64,000 nt of DNA from assembly GCA_029204225.1 (NCBI GenBank), contig CM055113.1:2004081-2068080 (forward strand), written 5' to 3'. Position 1 is the stretch's first letter; the number at the start of each line of letters is the position of its first letter. The notes below the pieces were generated by a model. That model did not search any database, was not told the origin of the DNA, and was given only the letters and a program-made list of their open reading frames with translations. A program made the position numbers and the translations under genes. This DNA is from Diphasiastrum complanatum. Its lineage: Eukaryota; Streptophyta; Lycopodiopsida; Lycopodiales; Lycopodiaceae. Shown piece after piece: positions 1 through 8,822 of the stretch.

Positions 1-238
1 GCTAGATAGCACGATGCTTCAAGAGTCATTAATGCTTACACTTTGCAATGTCACAATTATTGAAGTTCTATGTGATTGACTTGGTACTTTACATAGAAGC
101 TATATAAGGCATAATCATCACAATATTGAATTTGTGCATGTTGTTGTTGTTCCTTCATAGGAATTTGCCATTGCTCGCAAATAATTGATATACCGGATTG
201 AATGTGGCATCTTTTCAAACTTTAAAAGGGATCAATCC

Positions 239-267
239 ATGTCCAACTTTTTCCATGAGTTGGACAT
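239..267. other. Perfect 10-bp hairpin, left arm of unit A
   Basis: ATGTCCAACT and AGTTGGACAT face each other around the 9-nt loop TTTTCCATG. The same stem and loop occur unchanged at 14,794-14,822 and 28,270-28,298. The surrounding left arm (1-419) shows no clear coding content. On the minus strand its counterpart in unit B continues open into a copia gag zinc-knuckle remnant, so it may derive from a gag linker. No function is assigned. Confidence 0.6.
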
Positions 268-419
268 AGAGAACAACGTAGACTATTTCAAATCTCTATG
301 GCACCCATACATGCATGACTTCTAGATGTTTGAATAAAATACCAATGTATTCAATGAGCACTACCTTAGATTTATAAATTCATTCACTATTCTTGTCATA
401 TAATATAATGTGCTCTCAT

Positions 420-718
420 TCATGCATTTGAATGTTCTTGTTTGCTATTCTCCACGACATAAACACTACTCAAGATGATATTATCCACATAGATTGGTAA
501 AATGGTAAAATCATTTCCAGCAAACCTATAATAAAGGGAATGATCGTACTCACTCATAACAAAGCTTTGAGAGAGTAATAATGTGTTAAGCTTAGCATAC
601 CAACTCCCTGGTGCTTGTTCAAGACCATACAAACTCTTTTGTAGAAGACATACATGATTTGGCTTTGTAGATGAAATGTAGCTCTCGAGTTGCTGCATGT
701 ACACTTCCTCCTCAAGTG
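420..718 (-). pseudogene. Antisense copia RT fragment (unit A)
   Basis: Reverse-transcriptase fragment of a Ty1/copia element. The translation shows EEVYM just before the fragment core, then LLQKSLYGL (the SLYGLKQ box), SWYAKL and a degenerate YVDN in place of the catalytic YVDD. It covers only the central palm and finger region. It stops abruptly near 718, where the sequence changes to an unrelated spacer beginning TGTTGTC; downstream of YVDN it loses homology. The change of the second catalytic Asp to Asn would inactivate it. The copy in unit B is at 14,975-15,265. Confidence 0.85.
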
Positions 719-1869
719 TTGTCTTTTAGGATTCTAACTCCTACTATGGGTTCCCAACTAGTAGGGCTAGGGGTATCTCTTACGCTATGGCTACCCAACT
801 AGAGGAGAGAGGGTTTTCCTAATACACATTGAAATATAGTGGTGGTGGGGTTTGATCCACTCCCTTCTTATATTCTCTTGCATAACAGAACCTAAAAGGC
901 TCAACCTTCTAGAGAGAGAAAATGACCTAAACTAGTTCCTTAAGGCAGCCCCACAACTAAGAAATGTCCTAGATTAGCTCTCTAAGGCTTTCCCCAACTA
1001 TTGACCTAACCCTGATGACCACTAAGGCTCACCCAACTAGTGGCTTCCTAATTTATCCCTAAGTAATCCTAACTAACTCCCATGACGGAAGGAAAGATAA
1101 GTGCATAAGAGAAATAATCCCATAATTACAAGCACAATAACATAAAGCCAGTTGAGGAAAACTTAGTGGGGCTCGGGCACCTTCCACCAAGTATTCTATC
1201 CACAACTGGGAGCACAAGTTGTTGAGCAAGAATAGATTAGTCTGTTAAAGCTTGGGCTTATACAAGTGTTACCTAAGGCCCCCAAATCCACTTCTATATA
1301 TATAATGAGTGATAGGCCCATAAGCTAAGATGCTTATAGGATAATCCCACGCTATTCTAAGAAGTGACATCTCGTATCAAAATGAAGTTCATGCTTATCA
1401 AAATAAACTTAGAAATAACTTAAAACTTAGACTTACTAAGTCTAAAGTATTACAAATATTTCTTAATTATAGTTAAACTTAAATGGAAAAGGGTCAAAGT
1501 CTAAGGTTCCTAAGCATTATTGCTTATAGACTTGAGTTTACTTGTGGACTTACAAAACACATGCCACAGTAACCTTCTATTGTCGCCTATAAATACAAGG
1601 GATTCCTTGGGGCTAACATTATCCCCCTCTTTATAGCATTGGTAGTCCCACGCCAATGAGGTCGCAATAAGGTGCAGCAGGTTTTTAAGTAGTTGCACGC
1701 TTTGCTGGATGTTGTAAGCTTCCAAAATTGTTGAACAACTCGGCGAAACTTGCAGAATCTTGGAGCTGGTCTGTCAAGATCATTTATATTTTCCATTAGA
1801 TAGTTTGCACAAGCTAGATTATCTTAGGCAATAACAAGGGTGGCAATATTGACACTGGGAGATGAATTG
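719..1869. other. Unassigned spacer, A/B shared
   Basis: About 1.15 kb with no recognisable coding sequence, repeated at 15,266-16,432. It starts TGTTGTC exactly where the antisense RT is interrupted, so it could be the edge of an inserted element. No matching CA end or target duplication was found. Short minus-strand frames near 1,510-1,796 differ between A and B by frameshifts, which argues against a real gene. Confidence 0.4.
1588..1595 (+). promoter_or_regulatory. TATA-box candidate (A)
   Basis: TATAAATA in the context CGCCTATAAATACAAGG, repeated at 16,150-16,157 in unit B. It would place a Pol II start near 1,620. No downstream ORF is evident, so it may be an LTR or U3 promoter relic or chance. 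Confidence 0.3.
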
Positions 1870-1996
1870 TAGGGAAGTGAAAGAATTATGATTGGGAAGT
1901 AAAATGATAGGGAAGTGAAAAAATCATGATTGGAAATTGAAATGGCAGGGAAGTGAAAGAATTATCATTGAGAATGCAATGGTAGGGAAGGGAAAG
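1870..1996. repeat. 38-bp minisatellite (unit A)
   Basis: About 3.4 tandem copies of a 37-38-bp purine-rich unit beginning YAGGGAAGTGAAA, with units starting at 1,870, 1,908, 1,946 and 1,983. Unit B has the same array at 16,433-16,559 with the same copy number, so it predates the duplication. Confidence 0.8.
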
Positions 1997-2164
1997 GACT
2001 TGGTTGAAGTGCTACACGTGCTGTTACTTCGATTTATGGGAATACGTAGTGCTTCCCATAGCACTTCTCATGATCAAATCAAAGCACGTTTAGCGCATCC
2101 ATTGGTGATGATGATGAACACTTGAAGCATGGGTGTGAGAATGGGAGAAGGTGAGGCTTCAAGC

Positions 2165-3044
2165 TTATTTATGTATGACAAGGTGGACGAGGTGTAATGT
2201 GGTAGGGATATTGAGGTGTATTGTAATGCTTCCCAATTTTGTCATAGGATAATCATTGCTCATAGTGCATGTCTCCAATGAAATAACCTGAGCTTGCATT
2301 TGAAATATTGTCTCACAATTGACAATATGGTTGTTTGGCCCTTGATTGCCTGATGTGGATATTCCTCTGCATATTGGAGTGTATTCCAAGCTTTTATTGC
2401 TTCAGTGGTGGTTGTATAATTGGAAAAGCCTGGATTTTGTATCGCCTATGTAAAATCAATTGTTTATTCTGGTTATATGGGTGGGATGAGAACCTTTCCA
2501 TGTTGTTGGAAAGATGGCCCTTATCTTTGAGTCCTTCCGCCATCTAGTAAAATATTTGCACAAAGGTCCTTGACCATTTTGGATCCAGGTTGAATCTTGA
2601 AGTCATCTGCGTGAGCTAGAGAAATGTGTGCAAATGACAATGTTGTGAACATCATTTCCATTTGCAATTCAATTTTATGGGGAGTTCTTCTAACAATCTA
2701 CCTCCGAGAAGGAACTCGTCCACCCTTCTATCTAATGAATATACTTGTAGAACTTGAAGATAGATAGGGCAAGTTTTGTTGATCAGTGGATTGTGATATC
2801 TTGTGTAGTTCAATAGAGAATCCGTCATGGAAGAAGATCATTGATTGCTTTTGATCTTGGTTGACTATGTTGGATTTATGTGCATGAGCTTAGTAAGGAG
2901 GAAGCCCATAATTACTTGATTGGCTTTGAGATTGTCTTCAAACTGATGTGACCCATGCTTATTGTTTGGTGGCGGAGTGGTGTTTGTTTAGCTGGAAAAG
3001 CGTTGATCTAGAATCATTTTAGACTCGCCATCTTCAAGGTCTCT
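2165..3044 (-). other. Antisense coding-like stretch of unknown family (A)
   Basis: The minus strand has several long open segments, including 74 codons at 2,165-2,389 whose translation is unchanged in unit B (16,728-16,952). An adjoining frame is better preserved in B (16,957-17,229, 90 codons) than in A. I do not recognise the protein; Cys and His occur but form no clear zinc finger. It could be a captured host-gene fragment or part of an unknown element. Frameshifts between segments show that it is not an intact gene here. Confidence 0.3.
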
Positions 3045-3422
3045 CATTAGAGGAGTTCTAAATCCCAAAAAGACCCTTTGTAAAGATTCTTTTTATATTT
3101 TTTCTCAAATTTTTCTTACACATGGACCAATCAAAACAGTCAAATTTGAAATCTATGTAACGTAACTTTTTGAGTCCACATTTTGATTCCATACTAAAAA
3201 TGCCATAACTTTTTAGTGATAAGTCCGAATTTAGCGGAGTTTAGTGCATTAGAAAGCGCTCAACAAGGGCATTCCAATGACATGTTAGATGGCATACTTT
3301 CAAGCTACATTTAAAAAGTTATGGCAAGTCAAAAGTATTAGTGTTATGATATTTTAATAATAAAAAAGACATCTTGCATGAATTCTTAAAGGGCCTTTTT
3401 GGAACTCAAAACTCCTCTAATG
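3045..3422. mobile_element. MITE-like element (unit A)
   Basis: A 378-bp AT-rich segment with imperfect terminal inverted repeats of about 35-40 bp. The left end reads CATTAGAGGAGTT and the right end, reverse-complemented, reads the same; both arms continue into CCAAAAAGACCCTTT. There is no coding capacity. No target duplication is obvious (flanks AGGTCTCT and TGGTGCTC), so the superfamily is open. It is repeated at 17,607-17,983 in unit B. Confidence 0.7.
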
Positions 3423-3504
3423 TGGTGCTCCTTTTTCTTTTATACTTGAAATCCAATATTTTTTCTCACTAGCTGGCTCCCAGTTAATTCAAATGCTATT
3501 CATC

Positions 3505-3792
3505 TTATTTTACAACCACAAGGCATGGGTCCAAGTACGTTCTCATGTCCTGAATGAGCCTGTTTTGTTCCCAGGTCTCAAACAACTGGACATATTTTGT
3601 CAATATGATTTTCCCTCTATAGTATAGCCTTGCCATTGGCATATGATCTTCTTCCATTCGCAATGGTTGGTCCACGTTCAACTCCCACAAGGGCATCTCT
3701 TGATTCCAATAGCCATCGAGCTCCAATAGATAAGTTGTGCACACAAGCTTTGACTGTTGGATTGGCTGATTCCCCTGAGTGGACCTGCACAT
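3505..3792 (-). other. Unidentified antisense ORF, 95 codons
   Basis: An open minus-strand frame with ordinary protein composition (MPLWELNVDQP near residue 33, an acidic and aromatic middle, ending CLVVVK). It sits between the MITE and a copia integrase scrap. I do not recognise the family. Unit B has the same DNA at about 18,066-18,353 but with substitutions that remove the start, so there is no sign of conservation as a protein. Confidence 0.25.
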
Positions 3793-3835
3793 ATTCTTTT
3801 CTATACTGTGATGGGTCTATGTCTTTCAGTCCACC

Positions 3836-3944
3836 TCTATTTTCTAATCTTCATCGATGACTTCTCTCGAAGGATTGCTACCTACTTTATGAAGAACAAA
3901 TTCGAAGTATTCAAGTTTTTCAACCATTCAAGTTCTTCAAGCTC
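3836..3944 (+). pseudogene. Copia integrase scrap (A)
   Basis: The sense strand encodes FLIFIDDFSRR and ATYFMKNKFE, the start of the copia integrase core just after the first catalytic Asp. It is a second copy of what the main copia element carries near 5,520-5,610, cut off after about 36 residues. It abuts an antisense RNase H fragment at 3,945. Unit B has the same scrap at 18,397-18,488. Confidence 0.75.
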
Positions 3945-4640
3945 CGTTTTCGATTGAAATACAGAATCTTTTGTAAGATAGATTGCTTAAGTGTTATCCA
4001 TTAACAAGACATAAGGTTTAGAACTAGATTTATCAAATCCTTCCAATATATATTTAATCCAGATCAGCTCGTTTGCCATCTTGGCTGCTGCTACATATTC
4101 CGCTTCACAGGAAGATTGGGCTACTGATGTGTGCTTCTTGCTAATCCAGAGTATGGATGTGCCAAATGATAGAGTACAACCTCCTGAAATACTTTTGCTA
4201 TCATCCTTCATGGATGTCCAGCTTGCGTCACTGTAAGATTCGATGTGAAATTCAGCTTCCTTTGAATAACACAGTCCATAGTCTTTCGTTTCCTGGAGAT
4301 ATTGTAGTACTCTCTTTGTCATCTTCCAAAGCAACGATCCTGGGTTCTGATTATATTGGCTCAGCCTGTATATTGCAGATGTTATATCAGGTTTGGTGTT
4401 GTGTGCTAGATATAACAATGATCCAATCAGCCTACATTAGGGTGTTTTGGCCATTCGTTCATCTTCCTTGAGAGTCTGCGGACAATCTGCCTTGCTCAGT
4501 ATTGTTACAAGTATCATGGGAATATGCACAACTTTGCATTCAAGCATGTTGAAGTCTTCAATGATCTTTTGAGTGTACTTTTGTTGGTGAAGATACAACT
4601 TACCACCTTCAAAGTCTCTCAAAATCTACAAGCCTAGATA
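3945..4640 (-). pseudogene. Antisense copia RT C-terminus and RNase H (A)
   Basis: Read on the minus strand, the order is the RT end (GGKLYLHQQKYTQKIIEDF), a linker, then RNase H: SYSDASWTS with the first Asp, CEAEYVAAA with the catalytic Glu, and LLMDNT with the third Asp. A stop follows LLMDNT at about 4,000, and frameshifts separate the RT and RNase H parts. Its head-on junction with a sense integrase scrap at 3,945 marks an old rearrangement. It is related to the RNase H of the copia relic at 59.7-60.5 kb. Copies: 18,489-19,165 (B) and 29,738-30,205 (C). Confidence 0.88.
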
Positions 4641-4689
4641 GATTTTAGCTTTCAGGATCGAATTCAAGCTCTTCATCATTCCAACCAAT

Positions 4690-4966
4690 GCAGAAATATT
4701 TCTAGAGATATTGTAAGAGGACCGGCCACGAAATCAAGGACTGTCGAACTTTGAAATACAACAACAAAAAGAATAAACAGTTCCAACAACAAGCACATAG
4801 TGCTACAATCAGTCATCAAGTTAGCAACAAGAGGAAGATGAAGGAAATTTCATGACCAAAGTCAGAGAACAATAGAATATCGATTTCTAGTATTTAGATT
4901 CCAGAGGAGTAACTCAGCACATGACTCACCATCATGACTGGTTCAAAGACTATAGTCATCCACCCA
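4690..4966 (+). pseudogene. Sense copia gag zinc knuckle and protease remnant (A)
   Basis: The zinc-knuckle region reads RYCKRTGHEIKDC with the first Cys changed to Tyr and a stop just after it. The protease active site, normally DSGAT, reads DSRGVT, meaning one extra codon plus an Ala to Val change, followed by QHMTH and DWFKDYS. The Trp just before the active site is TAG at 4,888-4,890, where B and C have TGG. The aspartic protease is therefore dead. The upstream gag and the 5' LTR are absent. Confidence 0.8.
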
Positions 4967-4970
4967 TTCT

Positions 4971-5448
4971 CAAGTTGTGCAACTTGGAGACAACTCATCA
5001 CATTCAATCGAAGGCAAAGGAATAGTCAGAGTTGAATTCAAAAGAGGTGAAGTCAAATTGCTGTCCAACGTTCTCCACGTTCCAAATCTAACCAAGAATA
5101 TGCTCTTTGTTAGTAGAATTACCAACTCAGGTCGGAGGGTCGAATTCAATACAGAAGGCTGCACAATTCTTGACAAATCCCGGAAGGTTCTAGCCTACGA
5201 GAGAAGAAGCAACTATCTTTACAAAATCAGCCATTGCTACTCTTCTAACAGTCGAGCTCTTCACACAGCCACTTTTGAATCAACTAATATGTTGTGGCAT
5301 TTCATACTTGGCCATCTTAACTTCAACAGTGTTAAAAAAATGTCAACTCAGAGTCTAGTACAAGATCTACCATCTGTCAACAAGCTGTATTATCAGCAAG
5401 CATGCTAGAAGTCCCTTCATTTCAGACTCAATTCATACATCCAAGGGC
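4971..5448 (+). pseudogene. Sense copia pre-integrase domain (A)
   Basis: This is the GAG_pre-integrase region linking protease to integrase: QLGDNSSHSIEGKG, then LSNVLHVPNLTKNML, then MLWHFILGHLNFNSV, typical of copia polyproteins. The frame ends at TAG 5,406-5,408 after AC, followed by KSLHF; a frameshift follows before the integrase. The same TAG stands in B (19,937-19,939) and C (30,972-30,974), so it predates duplication. Confidence 0.88.
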
Positions 5449-6300
5449 TTGCTCGACCTTGTACACAACAACGACATTTGTGGCTTGTCGATGCAAACTG
5501 CTTCCACAGGGGGAGCTCTCTATTTTCTAATCTTCATCTCTGACTTCTCTCGAAGGATTGCTACCTACTTTATGAAGAACAAATTCGAAGCATTCAAGTT
5601 CTTCAAGCAGTTCAAGGCGTCTACAAAAAATCAGACCCAGAGGAAGATCAAGGCTCTACGCACAGATGGAGGGAGAGAGTACACCTCCGCAGAATTCAAG
5701 GAGTTATACAAGGCCAGTGGAATACATCGACAATATACAACCAACTACTCACCTCAGTCCAATGGTGTAGCTGAACGGAAGAATCGGACACTCATCGAAA
5801 GTGCCAAGAGCATGCTGGCCCATGCCTCTCTTCCAAAGAAATTCTGGACATAAGCTTTTATTATAGATGCCTATTTACATAATCGATCCATTACCAAAGC
5901 CTTGAATGACAGGACACCTTATGAGGTCTGGACAAGATCAAAACCATCACTCAAATATATTCGAGTGTTTGGATGTATCATCGCTTTCGTTCAGATCCTT
6001 GAAGATTTAAGAAGAAAGCTAGATGACAAAAGCAGAAAAACGATTTCCATCGATTATTCTCCAGACCACAAGGCATACAAGCTCTACAATTTGGATACCG
6101 AGAAGGCATTTACCAGTAGAGTTGCCATTTTTGTGGAAGACCAGTTCACTGACCATAAGGGAAAAGCTGCTAACAAATTCGACCCAAGGATCGAGCAACC
6201 AAAGAATTTCGATCCAGAGATTCCAGAAGGTCAAACAGGTCCAGACAGCCTCCATCCAGATATATGGATGATCCAGCCTATTACTTTGTGTAGGAACCAA
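5449..6300 (+). pseudogene. Sense copia integrase (A)
   Basis: Integrase core with the expected DDE residues: Asp in HNNDICG, Asp in RTDGGREY and Glu in NGVAERKNRT. FLIFISDFSRR keeps the strand between them. A TAA after KKFWT (5,852-5,854 region) ends the frame; B shares it, while C reads an intact Glu there. The C-terminal part (NDRTPYEVW, RVFGCI, SPDHKAYKLYN) follows from 5,902. The catalytic triad survives but the ORF does not, so it is inferred to be non-functional. Confidence 0.9.
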
Positions 6301-6317
6301 CCACCATTTATGAGGCT

Positions 6318-7085
6318 ATGTCTACTCCTGATGCTAACCAGTGGAAAGCAGTGATGGACACCGAATTCGAATATCTAGTAGAGAATCAAACATGGACAGT
6401 CACAGAGTTGTCAAAGGACCAAATCCCAATTCTATGCAAATGGATATTCAAGATGAAGTACGACACTGAAGGAAGGCTAAATCATTACAAGGCTAGGCTA
6501 GTCGGCAAAGACTTTTCCTAGATTCCAGATTTGGATTATTCAGAAACCTTCAACCCAGTTGTCAAACATGCTTCGATCCGCCCACTACTCTCCTTTGTAG
6601 CCGTAGCAGATCTTGAAGTCCACCAGAGGGATGTCTAGACTGCTTTCCTCAATGGAACCATCAAAGAGGAAATCTATATGATGAAGTCAGAGGGATACGA
6701 ACTCAACACATTTTTGTGATAGAGAATGGTTTTATTCCAAACTCGACAGACTCGAATGTCTACTTCAAGTCTATATCAGATTACTTCATCATCATCACTC
6801 TCTATGTAGATGATACACGCTTATTCAGTAATAATCAGAATCTGATGAAGGATACAAAATGCATGCTGGCCCAAAAATTCAAGGTGACCCACTATTGTCT
6901 CGGAATCTTAATTCAGATACAAGGAGATCGACCTAGTAGACTGATTTATATCAATCAGCAACGATATCTCAACAATGTGTTGGAAAAGTATGGAATGGCC
7001 AACTGCAAACCAAGTCACTTTCCACTCGACCCTGGACTAAAGTTATCAAAGGAACAGTCTCCTCAAACTGAGACAAAAAAAAGAG
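6318..7085 (+). pseudogene. Sense copia reverse transcriptase (A)
   Basis: The RT N-terminus reads ANQWKAVMDTEFEYL, then TWTVTEL, WIFKMKY and NHYKARLVGKDFS. Two TAG codons interrupt it (6,519-6,521 after FS; 6,636-6,638 in DV-stop-TAFLNG), both shared by B and C. After EGYE the sequence jumps to ENGFIPNS: the SLYGLKQAPR box and its flanks, some 30-40 residues, are missing in all three copies. LYVDD with both catalytic Asp remains. It cannot produce an active RT. Confidence 0.88.
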
Positions 7086-7787
7086 GAATTGAAGTGCTAC
7101 CCATTTCAATCCATCATCGGCTCACTGATGTACGCAATGATCTCTACGCGGCCAAACCTTGCATATTCAATCAGTACACTCAGCCAGTTCCTATCAAATC
7201 CAGGCTTAACTCATTGGAAAGCACTAAAAAAGGTCATGAAGTACATCCAAACAACGAAAACTCTCAACATCTTCTACGGAGGCAGCCAAACTGCCAACAT
7301 CCTTGAAGCCTACACAGATGCAGATTGGGCAGGAGAGGTCGATACCAGAAAATCGACTTCGAGATTTGTATTTTATACAACCAAGGCCCAATCTCATGGA
7401 ACAGCCGGAAGCAGCCTCAGTTGCATTGTTATCAACGGAATCCGAATACATAGATGCCACAAATGCAACTAAGGAGGCGATCTGGCTAAGGCAACTGCTT
7501 GCAGACATCAACCTTGCACAAACACTTCCTACAATAATCTATTGTGACACTCAAAGCACAATAGCGTTGTCTCTCAATCCAAGATTTCACTTTCGAAGTA
7601 GACATATCGAAATCAGGTATGATTACCTTGGATAGAAAGTGCATAGCAAGGAAATAGCATTGGTTTTCTACAGAACAAACTATATGGCTACATATTACTT
7701 CACAAAAGCTCTATCAAAAGAGCAACATCTCAGATTTAACGATATGATAAATCTGGAGATCAAAGTTCTTCAAGATCCACATTAAGA
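7086..7787 (+). pseudogene. Sense copia RNase H (A)
   Basis: Overlapping frames give RPNLAYSISTLSQFL, then YTDADWAGEVDTRKSTS, STESEYIDATNATKEAIWLRQ, YCDTQSTIA and HIEIRYDYLG, the order of copia RNase H. At least two frameshifts break it, and a TAG follows YLG at 7,633-7,635. The tail, FTKALSKEQHLRF, ends just before a polypurine tract. Confidence 0.88.
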
Positions 7788-7792
7788 GGGAG
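7784..7792 (+). other. Polypurine tract of the sense copia (A)
   Basis: AAGAGGGAG sits immediately before TGTTAG, the expected plus-strand priming site next to a 3' LTR. In C the tract reads AAGGGGGAG just before 33,349. Confidence 0.75.
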
Positions 7793-8449
7793 TGTTAGAT
7801 TTCTTATGCTCAGCCTTGAAATAATGAGCATCCTGAAAACAGCCGAAGGTCTTTTACATGTTTCAAACCTTCGCATTTTTACCTTTGGGATTTTTTAGTG
7901 ACTTAACCAATTTAGGCACCTTCGCCTTTTTCGTATTTTTTGCACCTTGACGAAAAAGATGACACCATGACCAAAGTCTAGTTTAGACTTGTCCTAAATA
8001 ATTGAAAGGTACCTTTGGGTTTTTTGAGTTTTTTGGGGTTTCACAACAATGGCAGACCGACGTGGCCAACTTATTATCAACCTAAAAACAGCCAGACAGC
8101 TAAAATATCCAAAGGGCGGTTACCAACTTTGTACATATACAAAGACTAGCGTAAATAGCATTCAATGTTTGTAAGATATTTTTGAAGACACTTGTAAATA
8201 TATACTAGCTGAATCAAGCTACTTAAGTGTCAATAAAAGTGTTAAGTTTAATCATTTTCAAAGTTCTTTTGTAGCCAGCGTTATCATGCTCAGGAAGCTG
8301 AAGTTATTACTTCAAGCCATTGTACTCACTGTTGATATTAATCAGAGTGCAATTTTTGTCTCACTACTATATTGTTCATTTGCACAATTTTGTATGAATC
8401 ATTCTTCTTAAATATTTGTGCTGTTAGCTGTTGTGTTTCTGATCCTACA
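7793..8449 (+). mobile_element. 3' LTR of the sense copia (A)
   Basis: It begins TGTTAGATTTCTTATG directly after the polypurine tract and most likely ends ...CCTACA at 8,449 (657 bp). AATAAA lies at 8,232-8,237. The U3 carries several CACCTTCGCCTTTTTCG-like motifs. The matching 5' LTR is not in the window, so insertion age and target duplication cannot be read. The copy in C is at 33,349-34,017; C has a 16-bp stretch near 33,370 that A lacks. Confidence 0.7.
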
Positions 8450-8456
8450 CGCCCAC

Positions 8457-8472
8457 GCTCAAAGCTTTGAGC
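8457..8472. other. 16-bp perfect palindrome beyond the LTR
   Basis: GCTCAAAGCTTTGAGC lies 8 bp outside the proposed LTR end and recurs at 34,025-34,040. Confidence 0.6.
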
Positions 8473-8520
8473 TTCCGCTATTTGTCATCCCCACGGTTCA
8501 CGACATGTGAGTCATAAAAT

Positions 8521-8822
8521 TATTACTCGCCATCAGAGACATTACTTGCCCTACAGTCTATTACTCGCCAAACCCATTTTTGACACCTTTTCTTTGCCAT
8601 TTTTACTCGCCATCATAGTTGAGTAATCAGCAAGCTCAAAGGCATCTTCCTGGTGATCGGCAAGTTATAAAATAATTACTTGCGCTTAGAGCTATTACTT
8701 GCCATTTGGAATTTTCCCACCATTTTTTATAATTTTTGTCTTTTTTATTATTTGCTAGTCATAACTTGCCATCAGAGATTTTTCATTTTTGTTTACTATC
8801 TCTACTCGCCATCAGAGCTGAG
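8521..8822. repeat. Dispersed TTACTYGCCATCAGAG motif array (A)
   Basis: About eight variants of TTACTYGCCATCAGAG lie in 300 bp, spaced roughly 20-70 bp apart and all in the same orientation. The strongest copies are near 8,523, 8,607, 8,762 and 8,805. The array repeats at 34,081-34,390 in unit C. It lies between the copia LTR and the 3' end of the antisense gag-like pseudogene, so it may be the untranslated or LTR region of the latter's parent element. Confidence 0.6.

Noticed and set aside
6019-6300. 93-codon minus-strand ORF (and its equivalent at 31,582-31,863)
   Set aside because: It is the complement of copia integrase/RT linker coding sequence and has no independent support.
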